DNA from: Defluviitaleaceae bacterium
GTDB lineage: Bacteria > Bacillota > Clostridia > Lachnospirales > WRAX01
Assembly (NCBI GenBank): GCA_009785595.1
Contig: WQVZ01000007.1
Coordinates: 1 to 42,380, forward strand
Length of the DNA: 42,380 bases
Direction of reading: 5' to 3'
The notes under the pieces: model-generated
Databases searched by the model: none
The model's input: only the letters and a program-made list of their open reading frames with translations
What the model was told of the DNA's origin: nothing
Program-made: the position numbers and the translations under genes
Shown: in pieces, positions 32,938-40,851 of the stretch
Position numbering within the stretch: position 1 is the first letter of the stretch
How the letters are laid out: the number at the start of each line of letters is the position of its first letter

Positions 32938-33792
32938 CTATGACAGTATTAATAGCAATTCTCTTAGTATCTTACAAGCCGTGGCAGTACTGATGCCAGT
33001 TGTATCAAGATGTGGTGCCAGTTCCACCAGGTCACATCCTACTACATTCAGTTGCTTCAGATGCATCATGGCGGCCAAAAGTTCCGTAAATGTGACGCCG
33101 CCGGCTTCCGGGGTGCCCGTGCCGGGAAATGCCGATGGATCCAGTACATCCAGGTCTAGGGTAAAGTACACAGGCGCGTCACCCAGTGATTTAGCCATAT
33201 TGGCGAAGCCTATCAGGCCAAATTTCTCCAGTGCAGCATGGGTTTTCGCCCACTCAAACTCCTCTTTAGCACCAGAGCGTATGCCAAATTGGTATATTTT
33301 GCCATCACCCAAAATGTCGTGGCAACGGCGTATAACCGTGGCGTGAGACAAGTTCTGGCCCAGATATTCTTCCCGCAAATCCGCATGGGCATCCAGATGG
33401 ATTATGTGCAAATTAGGGTATTTTGCGGCGGCGGCACGTATAGCACCAAGGGTCACAAGATGTTCGCCGCCCAGCATTATGGGTATTTTGTCATCAGCCA
33501 AAATTTGAGCCGTTGCGGCCTCAACAGCATCCAGTGCAGGCTCTGGGCGGCCAAAGGGCAACTCCAGCTCACCGGCATCATATATTGCGGCATCTTCAAG
33601 GTCAGCATCCTGATACGGCGAGTATGTTTCTAAACCATGCGAATCATGTCGCATAGCCGCAGGACCAAAACGTGCACCTGGACGATTAGAGGTTGTAGAG
33701 TCATAAGGCGCGCCAAAAATCACAATTTTTGCCTCATCATATGGATCATCACAACCTAAAAAGGTTTGCATATTGCCGGTTTTGTTAAGCAT
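32938..33792 (-). CDS. speB: Agmatinase family ureohydrolase
   Basis: 284 residues. The binuclear manganese ligands are His111 (GGEHLVTLG), Asp134, His136 and Asp138 (HLDAHADLR), and the pair in LDLDVLDPS. It hydrolyses agmatine to putrescine and urea; N1-aminopropylagmatine is an alternative substrate in some bacteria. It overlaps the end of speE by 8 bases. Together with speA it provides the arginine-agmatine-putrescine route. Confidence 0.95.
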   Translation of the reverse strand: MLNKTGNMQTFLGCDDPYDEAKIVIFGAPYDSTTSNRPGARFGPAAMRHDSHGLETYSPYQDADLEDAAIYDAGELELPFGRPEPALDAVEAATAQILADDKIPIMLGGEHLVTLGAIRAAAAKYPNLHIIHLDAHADLREEYLGQNLSHATVIRRCHDILGDGKIYQFGIRSGAKEEFEWAKTHAALEKFGLIGFANMAKSLGDAPVYFTLDLDVLDPSAFPGTGTPEAGGVTFTELLAAMMHLKQLNVVGCDLVELAPHLDTTGISTATACKILRELLLILS

Positions 33793-34630
33793 TGTTTAGC
33801 ATCTCCGTCACGTAATTTGGCAGGGCAAAGGCTCCGCGATGCAGCCGGGTGTTGTAATAATGAGTTTTGATACCCAAAGTATTCCAATCGTCTATATCAT
33901 CCGTCGCAGACGCAAGAGTTTTTGAGCCAAAGCCAAAAAGCCAATGGCCGCTTGGGTACGTAGGAATGTGGGCCTGGTAGGCAGAAGCGATTGGAAAAGC
34001 CCCTTTAAGCTTGCCATAAGCACGGGCCATAGCAGCGGCATCATTAGCATAATATGGGCTGCCCAACTGGTTGACGCATATACCATTTTCACGCAACCCA
34101 TTGTAGCAATTTCCATAAAATTCTTTGGTAAATAGGCCCTCTCCGGGACCGAAAGGATCAGTAGAATCTACAATAATAAGGTCGTAGGCGTCTTGTGCTT
34201 TGCGGATGAATTTCAAGCCGTCTTGATAATATATGGTAAGGCGGCTATCATCCAAAGCACCGGCAGTTTGGGGCAAATATTCTTTACACACAGTTACAAC
34301 TTGCGGGTCAATCTCTACCATATCCATTCTGGTTATACCGGGATATCTGGCCAATTCGCGCACAACACCGCCGTCCCCGGCGCCAATAATTAAAACCGAT
34401 TGTATGCCAGGATTGATGGCCATTGGCACATGTACCATCATTTCGTGATATGCAAATTCGTCTTTTTCTGTCATCATCATTACGCCGTCCAACACAAGAA
34501 AACGGCCAAATTCCGGCGAATCGAAGATATCAATGCGCTGGAATTCGCTTTGCGCGCCGTATAAATGGCGACTGACCTTGATGGACATTCTTGCATTTTC
34601 TGTGTGATTCTCAGAGAACCATAGCTCCAT
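33785..34630 (-). CDS. speE: Spermidine synthase
   Basis: 281 residues, standard length. It transfers an aminopropyl group from decarboxylated S-adenosylmethionine to putrescine (or agmatine). An N-terminal beta domain is followed by the Rossmann domain with YHEMMVHVPM, IGAGDGGVVREL and VDSTDPFGPGEGLF, the canonical PAPT motifs. It lies 13 bases after speA. The decarboxylated SAM would come from speD in the same operon. Confidence 0.96.
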   Translation of the reverse strand: MELWFSENHTENARMSIKVSRHLYGAQSEFQRIDIFDSPEFGRFLVLDGVMMMTEKDEFAYHEMMVHVPMAINPGIQSVLIIGAGDGGVVRELARYPGITRMDMVEIDPQVVTVCKEYLPQTAGALDDSRLTIYYQDGLKFIRKAQDAYDLIIVDSTDPFGPGEGLFTKEFYGNCYNGLRENGICVNQLGSPYYANDAAAMARAYGKLKGAFPIASAYQAHIPTYPSGHWLFGFGSKTLASATDDIDDWNTLGIKTHYYNTRLHRGAFALPNYVTEMLNNA

Positions 34631-34643
34631 ATTTCACCTCACT

Positions 34644-36092
34644 CTACAACAATACATATAGTTGTTCCACAGCCTCATTCTGGGTGCCTGTTAGTGTGCA
34701 ACCTTTGGCCTTAGCATAGCGGATATAGTCTATTGCCGACTTGGTAACTTGCTCACCTGGGGCAATTATGGGTATGCCCGGTGGATAGCACATTACAAGC
34801 TCGACAGAAACGCGAGATACACTATTTTCCAAGGACACTAATTGTTTTTCTGCATAAAATGCCTCTTGAGGTGAACATGACACAATAGGATGTATATATT
34901 CATAATCTAACATACCTTGGGGATTTCGCCTGTGCAGCCTGTAAATTTCTGACAAAGCCGAGCAAAGCCGCTCTATATCCTTCATTCTATCGCCCACAGA
35001 CACATAGGCCAAAAAATTGCCTATGTCCCCCATTTCTATTTGTATGTCATATTCGTCCCGCAGTATATCGTACACTTCACGTCCGGCCAAACCGGTTTTA
35101 AGGGTATTGACGGACAGCTTTGTAGCATCAAAATCATAAATACTGTCGCCGTTAATAATCTCTGCACCAAAGGCATAAAATCCGCCTATTTGGTTTATTT
35201 CTTCTCGGGCATATGCGGCCATTTTACCCACAGTTTCAAAAATTTCTACGCCATTAAGTGCTAAATTTTTACGACTAATGTCCAGGGAAGACATCAGTAA
35301 ATATGATGCCGAGGTGGTTTGTATTAAATTAATGATTTGTCGTACATATGCAGCATTCGGTTTAACACCAAGTAGCAAAAAAGAACTTTGCGTAAGGCTG
35401 CCACCGCTTTTATGCATGCTAACCGCAGCCATATCTGCTCCTGCCGCCATGGCAGATATGGGCAGGCCTCGGCCAAAGCTAAAATGGGTGCCATGGGCCT
35501 CGTCCACCAACACCAGCATATTGCGGGCATGAGCCATCTTTACAACTGCCGGCAAATTGCTGCAAATACCATAATACGTAGGGTTGTTGAGGAGAATGGC
35601 CACAGCATCAGGATTCGCATCCATAGCTTGCTCTATATCTTGAAGCTTCATGCCCATAGAAATGCCTAGATCCGGCTGCAATCCGGGGTCGATATAGCAA
35701 GGTATGGCACCGGAAAGTATCAGGCCGGTTAGGACACTTTTATGGACATTACGGGTCAGCAATATTTTGTCTCCAGCTTTGCAGGCAGACATAATCATAG
35801 CTATAACAGAAGATGTGGTGCCGCTTACCATAAGGAAAGCCTGGGCAGCACCAAAAGCATCGGCGGCAATTTCTTCGGCCTCCTTAATTACAGAAACGGG
35901 GTGGCCTAAAAAATCCAGACTTTTCATGGAGTTAACGTCCAGGGACATGGCCTTTTCGCCTAAAAACGCCGTAAGCTCTGGACTGCCTTTGCCTCGCTTG
36001 TGACCCGGCACATCAAAAGGCACAATACGCTTGTCTTTCATGTTTTCCAGAGCTTCCATAATAGGTGCCCGTTGTTGCAGCTTTATGTTCAT
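34644..36092 (-). CDS. speA: Orn/Lys/Arg decarboxylase family, probable arginine decarboxylase
   Basis: 482 residues, fold I PLP enzyme of the short Bacillus SpeA type (about 490). The PLP lysine is Lys228 in SMHKSGGSLTQSS; DVPGHKRGKGSPEL near the N-terminus and VDEAHGTHF (PLP pyridine Asp) are diagnostic. Substrate could be Arg, Lys or Orn; the adjacent agmatinase argues for arginine. It is the second gene of the polyamine operon, 19 bases after speD. Confidence 0.9.
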   Translation of the reverse strand: MNIKLQQRAPIMEALENMKDKRIVPFDVPGHKRGKGSPELTAFLGEKAMSLDVNSMKSLDFLGHPVSVIKEAEEIAADAFGAAQAFLMVSGTTSSVIAMIMSACKAGDKILLTRNVHKSVLTGLILSGAIPCYIDPGLQPDLGISMGMKLQDIEQAMDANPDAVAILLNNPTYYGICSNLPAVVKMAHARNMLVLVDEAHGTHFSFGRGLPISAMAAGADMAAVSMHKSGGSLTQSSFLLLGVKPNAAYVRQIINLIQTTSASYLLMSSLDISRKNLALNGVEIFETVGKMAAYAREEINQIGGFYAFGAEIINGDSIYDFDATKLSVNTLKTGLAGREVYDILRDEYDIQIEMGDIGNFLAYVSVGDRMKDIERLCSALSEIYRLHRRNPQGMLDYEYIHPIVSCSPQEAFYAEKQLVSLENSVSRVSVELVMCYPPGIPIIAPGEQVTKSAIDYIRYAKAKGCTLTGTQNEAVEQLYVLL

Positions 36093-36111
36093 TTATCATA
36101 CTCCTTGTACA

Positions 36112-36900
36112 TCAATCACCAGCAAAGACATTTGTGCCGCTAAAAATCTCAATCATCTCCCGCCGCAGGCTGTTGGTTATGTCCAGCCTGGTTTTGGGTT
36201 TTATTTCATATACATCGCTGTTAAACAAATAGTTTTGCAAATCAACTTCTTTTATAAGCATTTTTGTGTGGAAAATGTTGTGCTGGTACACGTTCATGTC
36301 AATGGCGTCATATTTGTCCATGGTTTTTTCGTCTATATAATCCTGGATGGACGTAAGCTCGTCATCCCTAAATATTTTTTCACCCTGCATATCCCGCGTA
36401 AAGCCTCGCACCCGATAATCCATGGTGATAATATCAGAATCAAAACTGCCGATAAGATAGTCCAGAGTGGACAGGGGGGTTATTTCACCGCAGGTAGATA
36501 CGTCAATATCCACCCTAAAGGTGGCAATGGAGGTCTCCGGATGAAATTCCGGATAAGTATGCACGGTAACATGGCTTTTGTCCAGATGCCCCGCAATAAT
36601 TTCCGGCACGGCCTGTACGGTTTTTTCGCATTTACGTAAGCTTTTTTCGGCAATTAAAAAATTAACCGAAGAGCCTTGGGGGTCATAATCCTGCTTGGAC
36701 ACAGAAAGAACCGTAGCACCTATCATTTTTGTAAGCTCGTGCAGTATGCCCGTCAAGCGTTCGGAATTATACTGCTCTGCAATATAGGCGATATAGTCCC
36801 TTTGCTCCCTTTGGCCCTTAGCATAACATATGTCATAAATGTTAAAACCAAGAGACTTGGTAAGGTTATTAAAACCGTACAGCTGCAATTTGTTCTGCAT
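36112..36900 (-). CDS. speD: S-adenosylmethionine decarboxylase proenzyme, E. coli type
   Basis: 262 residues, like the 264-residue E. coli enzyme and unlike the short archaeal/Bacillus form. Highly conserved segments: YGFNNLTKSLGFNIYDICYA, the self-cleavage site HLDKSHVTVHTYPE (Lys108-Ser109, Ser becoming pyruvoyl), STCGEITPL and DYRVRGFTRD. It makes decarboxylated SAM for speE. ATG 36900 is preferred over 36906 because GGAGG is then 9 bases away (3 otherwise) and the start matches E. coli. It is first in the operon, behind a leader with an internal terminator (36935-36969). Confidence 0.95.
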   Translation of the reverse strand: MQNKLQLYGFNNLTKSLGFNIYDICYAKGQREQRDYIAYIAEQYNSERLTGILHELTKMIGATVLSVSKQDYDPQGSSVNFLIAEKSLRKCEKTVQAVPEIIAGHLDKSHVTVHTYPEFHPETSIATFRVDIDVSTCGEITPLSTLDYLIGSFDSDIITMDYRVRGFTRDMQGEKIFRDDELTSIQDYIDEKTMDKYDAIDMNVYQHNIFHTKMLIKEVDLQNYLFNSDVYEIKPKTRLDITNSLRREMIEIFSGTNVFAGD

Positions 36901-36934
36901 GGGCATGTTCCTCCAGCATTTAATTAATAATGTT

Positions 36935-36969
36935 AAAAAACCCCAGTGGTCATAATTCTACCACCAAGG
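36935..36969 (-). terminator. Intrinsic terminator inside the speD leader (attenuator)
   Basis: Minus-strand stem CCTTGGTGGT (36969-36960), loop AGAATTATG, ACCACTGGGG (36950-36941), then TTTTTT (36940-36935). All ten positions pair (three are G-U). It lies between the promoter and the speD ribosome site, so read-through is needed for operon expression. An upstream AGGTGGC (about 36991) can pair with GTTGCCT, which overlaps the left arm of the terminator, a possible antiterminator. Confidence 0.65.
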
Positions 36970-36998
36970 CAACACAAAATCAGTCCAACCGCCACCTA

Positions 36999-37027
36999 AT
37001 TATAAAACACTCAACAATTTCTGTCAA
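36999..37027 (-). promoter_or_regulatory. Consensus sigma-A promoter of the polyamine operon
   Basis: Minus strand TTGACA (37027-37022), exactly 17 bases, TATAAT (37004-36999): full match to consensus. The start is near 36992, giving an 86-92 base leader. It is back to back with the ferredoxin promoter. Confidence 0.85.
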
Positions 37028-37048
37028 GAAATAAATTGAAAATTCTTA

Positions 37049-37077
37049 TTGAAATTTGGCGTGAGGTGGTGTATGAT
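37049..37077 (+). promoter_or_regulatory. Sigma-A promoter of the ferredoxin gene
   Basis: TTGAAA (37049-37054), 17-base spacer, TATGAT (37072-37077). Transcription should start near 37084, about 33 bases before the ATG. Confidence 0.75.
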
Positions 37078-37116
37078 AGTGGGTGTGTAACAACAGTTTA
37101 ACAAGGAGGTGCTTTT

Positions 37117-37287
37117 ATGGCACATTTAATTAACGACAAATGCATTTCTTGCGGTGCTTGCGAGCCTGTTTGCCCGGTAAACTGCATATCTGCCGGCGGC
37201 GATATCTATGTCATCGATGCCGATGTGTGCATAGATTGCGGAGCTTGCCCACCAGAATGCCCAGTAGACGCTATCGAAGCTAACTAA
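37117..37287 (+). CDS. 2[4Fe-4S] ferredoxin
   Basis: 56 residues, the clostridial type. Two clusters of the form CxxCxxCxxxCP: CISCGACEPVCP (Cys9, 12, 15, 19) and CIDCGACPPECP (Cys38, 41, 44, 48), each completing the other's four ligands. It is a cytoplasmic low-potential electron carrier for anaerobic metabolism. AAGGAGG lies 7-8 bases before the ATG. It is monocistronic, divergent from speD. No good T-run terminator follows; a 17-bp palindrome lies 58 bases downstream. Confidence 0.97.
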   Translation: MAHLINDKCISCGACEPVCPVNCISAGGDIYVIDADVCIDCGACPPECPVDAIEAN

Positions 37288-37344
37288 TTTAATGACACTG
37301 CTAAAACCGGGGGTGCCAAGTGGCTGTCTCCCGCTAGGTTGCTT

Positions 37345-37401
37345 GTAGGGGCGACCTGTGGCCGCCCGCAAGGTGCTTAGGCGACCACAGGTCGCCCCTA
37401 C
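37345..37401. repeat. Full-length GTAGGGGCG palindrome with 17-bp perfect arms
   Basis: GTAGGGGCGACCTGTGG (37345-37361) and CCACAGGTCGCCCCTAC (37385-37401) are exact complements around a 23-base centre. Copies at 5774, 6462 and 6535 correspond to the right arm, so this looks like the complete form of the dispersed element. Confidence 0.8.
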
Positions 37402-37444
37402 GTTTATAGGTTTCGTGCATCACTAAACCAAGGAGCATATTATT

Positions 37445-40400
37445 ATGAACAAATTATATATCTGGCTTATAGTGATTTTGGCTGTTATTGTGCGTCTGGT
37501 GCTTGCCGGCTTTGACGGCCTGTCCCACCCCACAGACATGCAGGCTTTTAGGGCCTGGGGCCATATGCTGGTAGATGGTGGTTTTTCAGCATTTTATGGC
37601 GACCCGCGCTTTACGGACTATCCACCGGGGTATATGTATGTGCTGGCCGGCGTGGAGTGGCTGCGGCACGCAATAAATTTTGCTCTGCAATTTTTTAATT
37701 TAGGGAGCCTTGATTTTGGTAGCCTAGGCCATAATATGCTGATAAAGCTGCCAGCCATAATAGCAGATGCGTTTACGGTGGTGTTTATATACAAAATAGC
37801 CGCAAGATTTTGTGAAGGCGACAAGAAATATATTGTGGCGTGCATTGCCGCTTTGTTGTATGCCTTTAACCCCGCCATTATCATGAATTCTGCTGTGTGG
37901 GGCCAGGTGGATTCCATACACACTCTTACCATCGCCGTCTCGTTATATCTCATCTCCATAAACAAAATGTTCGCCAGTGTGCTTATTTTTGCCGCCAGCA
38001 TTATGATAAAACCCCAAAGCCTGATGTTTTCTCCCATATATCTATTTATGTTTTACAAATACGTCTTTGGCGATGGGCAACCCAAATTTAACGCAAAGCA
38101 GTTTGGCAAGCTGGCGTTATATGGTCTGGCTTGTTTTACTCTTATGGCCGCCATTGTAGCACCTTTTATAGACTGGGCCAATTTGCCGCCAAATCTGTTG
38201 GACATTCCGGTTTTTGAGCAATATATCCGCACTTTTACCACATATCCCTTTGTCACCCACAATGCCTATAATATTTACGCCATGTTAGGGCTAAACACCG
38301 TATCTCTTAACGAGGTCGCCTTTTTAGGCATAACATACGGTGCCCTGGGCACTGGGTTTTTGGTTGTTATTACCCTTTTCAGCTTTGTTTTGTTATGGCG
38401 CAAACACGACGCCGGCAGTATCTTCTTCGTGGCAGCCCTTTTGGTGTTGTGCACATTTATGCTGTCCGTGCGTATGCACGAACGCTACGGCTTCCCTGCC
38501 TTGGCCATGCTATTGCTGGCATATGTCACCACGCGCGACAAGCGTATGTTGTGGATATATATAGGCTTTTCGGCGGTGTTTTTCCTTAATTATTTTGATG
38601 TGCTGGCCATGTCTCTTGCGGGCTTTAATTGGGCACAAATAGCCCACACCGCTCGTATTTTCGCCATACCTGCCGTGGTGCTGTTTGTTTACACCATTTA
38701 TTTTGCCCTGCGCCACTTCTTTCCTGCCATGCCAACGCTTAGCCCGGCACGGCTTAATTTTAAGCGCAAAGACGTCGTTATTTGCGGCACCATCACGGTT
38801 TTTTACGCTATTTTTGCTTTTACCAATCTTGGTAATATGTCCTCGCCAACGCTGTATTTCCGCGGCGAATCCGGCCACGCTATTGTGGCGGATTTTGGCC
38901 AGGTGCATCATGTGCAGCGGGTGCAGTATATGCTTGGGCCGCGGGACAACCAAAGTTTTTCTTTAGAATTTTCCGAGGACGGCCAGGTTTGGCATTCTCG
39001 CACGCCAATATCCGCCCGCAACGTTTTTGCCTGGGGCTATTATGATTTTGACAGCCAGCCCCGTGCCCGCTTTGTGCGCATAACCCCCACAACCCGCAAT
39101 CTTTATATGATGGAGATGGGGTTTAGGGATCATAATTTGGACCTGATACCGGATATTTTCGTAACTACCCGCACGGGATGGCAGCTTTTTAGCGAACAGC
39201 GCACCGTGCCGCTACAAACACGGGACTATATGCATTCTACATTTTTCGACGAAATATACCACCCACGCACCGCATATGAATTTTTGCACCAAATGGATGT
39301 TTTTGAATGGAGCCACCCACCCCTTGGCAAGGTTATTATATCCGCCGGCGTTAATGTTTTTGGCATGACGCCCTTTGGCTGGCGTTTTATGGGGGCGCTT
39401 ACGGGGGTGCTGATGCTGCCATTGCTGTATGCCTTGGCTAAGGCATTATTTAACGACAGGTTTTGGGCGGCTTTTGCCACCTTCATTTTTGCTTTTGACT
39501 TTATGCACTATACCCAAACCCGCCTGGCTACCATTGACTCCTATGTGGTGTTTTTCATCATGGGCATGTATTATTTCATGTACAAATACACCCAGACCAA
39601 CTTTTTTAGGGACGACATGGCCAAAACCCTACAACCCTTGCTTTTCTCCGGCATATTTATGGGCCTAGCCATTGCCAGCAAATGGCAGGGGGCTTATGCG
39701 GCCATTGGTTTGGCGGTTATTTTCTTCTGGACGCTGTGGCAACGGCATAGGGAACATAAAGTGCTTATTGCCCAGCGCTCTACCAGCAACAAAAGCGAAA
39801 GTCACGAGCGTTTTTGGTCATATGCGGCCATCACCTGCCTGGCCTGTGTTGGCTTTTTTGTGGTGGTGCCGGCTATTATCTATATCGCCAGCTATATTCC
39901 ATACTGGAACACCGGCAGCCTGTACCCAGACCGCGGCTTTTTGGCCGCTGTGTGGCAAAACCAGGTTGATATGTTTAATTATCACTCCGGCCTGGTGGCC
40001 CAACATCCCTATACATCCAGTTGGTGGCAGTGGATTATCAATTACCGGCCCATCTTCTTGTTTTCTAACGACCTTGGTGGCAATATGGCTCAGGGTATAT
40101 CATCCTTTGGTAACCCCCTGGTATGGTGGGGCGGCATTGCGGCTTTTGTGTACTGTGCTTACGCGGCCTTTGCCCGCCGTAGCAAGGTAGCCATTTTCCT
40201 GATGATAGCATACCTGTCGCAGATTTTGCCCTGGATTTTTGTACCCCGCATATCCTTTATTTATCACTATTTCCCCAATGTACCTTTCCTGACCCTGATG
40301 ATAGCTTATGCCCTTAAAGAATCCGGCGTATTTACTAAAGATTTTTGGGCAAACATAGGCATCACCCCAAAAACCGCCGCCGTGGCCTTTGCTGTGGCCG

Positions 40401-40510
40401 TTTTTGCCCTGTTTGTGCTGTTTTATCCTGTGCTTACCGGCACGCCCATTAACCGTGAATTTGTAAATATGTATCTGCGGTGGTTTTCGTCCTGGGTGTT
40501 GTTGATTTAA
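37445..40510 (+). CDS. Large GT-C glycosyltransferase: two membrane halves around a discoidin-like domain
   Basis: 1021 residues. Residues about 1-455 form a polytopic GT-C unit with an early loop DGLSHPTDMQAFRAWG (acidic catalytic type) and DYPPGYMY. At about 467-570 lies a beta-rich domain (LEFSEDGQVW, ARFVRITPTTRN) resembling an F5/8 (discoidin) sugar-binding fold. From about 600 a PMT/GT39-type unit follows: DEIYHPRTAYEFLH, SHPPLGK, LATIDSY, then helices to the end. Such enzymes take sugars from polyprenyl-phosphate donors and glycosylate outside the membrane; the GT2 enzyme at 27221 could make the donor. AAGGAG precedes the ATG. Nothing around it names the acceptor. Confidence 0.85.
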   Translation: MNKLYIWLIVILAVIVRLVLAGFDGLSHPTDMQAFRAWGHMLVDGGFSAFYGDPRFTDYPPGYMYVLAGVEWLRHAINFALQFFNLGSLDFGSLGHNMLIKLPAIIADAFTVVFIYKIAARFCEGDKKYIVACIAALLYAFNPAIIMNSAVWGQVDSIHTLTIAVSLYLISINKMFASVLIFAASIMIKPQSLMFSPIYLFMFYKYVFGDGQPKFNAKQFGKLALYGLACFTLMAAIVAPFIDWANLPPNLLDIPVFEQYIRTFTTYPFVTHNAYNIYAMLGLNTVSLNEVAFLGITYGALGTGFLVVITLFSFVLLWRKHDAGSIFFVAALLVLCTFMLSVRMHERYGFPALAMLLLAYVTTRDKRMLWIYIGFSAVFFLNYFDVLAMSLAGFNWAQIAHTARIFAIPAVVLFVYTIYFALRHFFPAMPTLSPARLNFKRKDVVICGTITVFYAIFAFTNLGNMSSPTLYFRGESGHAIVADFGQVHHVQRVQYMLGPRDNQSFSLEFSEDGQVWHSRTPISARNVFAWGYYDFDSQPRARFVRITPTTRNLYMMEMGFRDHNLDLIPDIFVTTRTGWQLFSEQRTVPLQTRDYMHSTFFDEIYHPRTAYEFLHQMDVFEWSHPPLGKVIISAGVNVFGMTPFGWRFMGALTGVLMLPLLYALAKALFNDRFWAAFATFIFAFDFMHYTQTRLATIDSYVVFFIMGMYYFMYKYTQTNFFRDDMAKTLQPLLFSGIFMGLAIASKWQGAYAAIGLAVIFFWTLWQRHREHKVLIAQRSTSNKSESHERFWSYAAITCLACVGFFVVVPAIIYIASYIPYWNTGSLYPDRGFLAAVWQNQVDMFNYHSGLVAQHPYTSSWWQWIINYRPIFLFSNDLGGNMAQGISSFGNPLVWWGGIAAFVYCAYAAFARRSKVAIFLMIAYLSQILPWIFVPRISFIYHYFPNVPFLTLMIAYALKESGVFTKDFWANIGITPKTAAVAFAVAVFALFVLFYPVLTGTPINREFVNMYLRWFSSWVLLI

Positions 40511-40549
40511 GCATAGTTGGTGAAGCGTAAAGTTGCTTGCTTGAGACCG

Positions 40550-40579
40550 CACCAAATATGGACAAGTGGCATAGTATGT
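40550..40579 (+). promoter_or_regulatory. Conserved 30-bp element, sigma-K-like promoter, copy 1
   Basis: CACC, 15-base spacer, GGCATAGTATGT; it matches 40795-40824 at 28 of 30 positions. AC at -35 and CATAnnnT at -10 with about 17 bases between resemble the mother-cell sigma-K consensus. It lies 38 bases upstream of the first small gene. Confidence 0.55.
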
Positions 40580-40616
40580 GCAAGGGTGTTGTTATAGCCC
40601 ACGGGGAGGTGCGTCT

Positions 40617-40742
40617 ATGTTTGGTTTGCTTGGCGAGGGCTTTTTTCCGGGCTTTAGTCATTCGCTCTTTTGGCTTTTAAGGTTTGACCTTAGGCCTTTC
40701 GGATTTTTGCCCGATTGGCATTCTGATTGGAGCCGCTGGTAA
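40617..40742 (+). CDS. 41-residue Phe/Leu/Trp-rich protein
   Basis: MFGLLGEGFFPGFSHSLFWL followed by LRFDLRPFGFLPDWHSDWSRW. A good ACGGGGAGG lies 8 bases before the ATG. It starts MFG like its neighbour at 40852, ends in an aromatic/Arg tail (SRW versus RRWW) and shares its upstream element, so the two are probably related or co-regulated. Not recognised. If the promoter call is right it is made in the mother cell during sporulation, perhaps as a coat component. Confidence 0.65.
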   Translation: MFGLLGEGFFPGFSHSLFWLLRFDLRPFGFLPDWHSDWSRW

Positions 40743-40766
40743 CAAAATTTCTTGGTGACAGATTTC

Positions 40767-40790
40767 CGGGCGGTTATATGTAGCCGCCCG
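40767..40790 (+). terminator. Hairpin between the two small genes
   Basis: CGGGCGG (40767-40773) and CCGCCCG (40784-40790) with a 10-base loop. No T-run follows, so termination is uncertain; it is also close to the GGGGCG repeat style. Confidence 0.35.
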
Positions 40791-40794
40791 AATT

Positions 40795-40824
40795 CACCAA
40801 TTATGGACAAATGGCATAGTATGT
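40795..40824 (+). promoter_or_regulatory. Conserved 30-bp element, sigma-K-like promoter, copy 2
   Basis: CACC, spacer, ATGGACAAATGGCATAGTAT then GT; near-identical to 40550-40579. It lies 28 bases upstream of the second small gene. Sequence around the two elements is otherwise dissimilar, so the conservation is local. Confidence 0.55.
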
Positions 40825-40851
40825 ACTAAATGCAACAAAGGAGGCATAACT

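Noticed and set aside
36907-36992. speD leader considered as a known SAM riboswitch
   Set aside because: At under 60 bases before the terminator it is too short for SAM-I, and I see no SAM-II, SAM-III or SAM-IV core.
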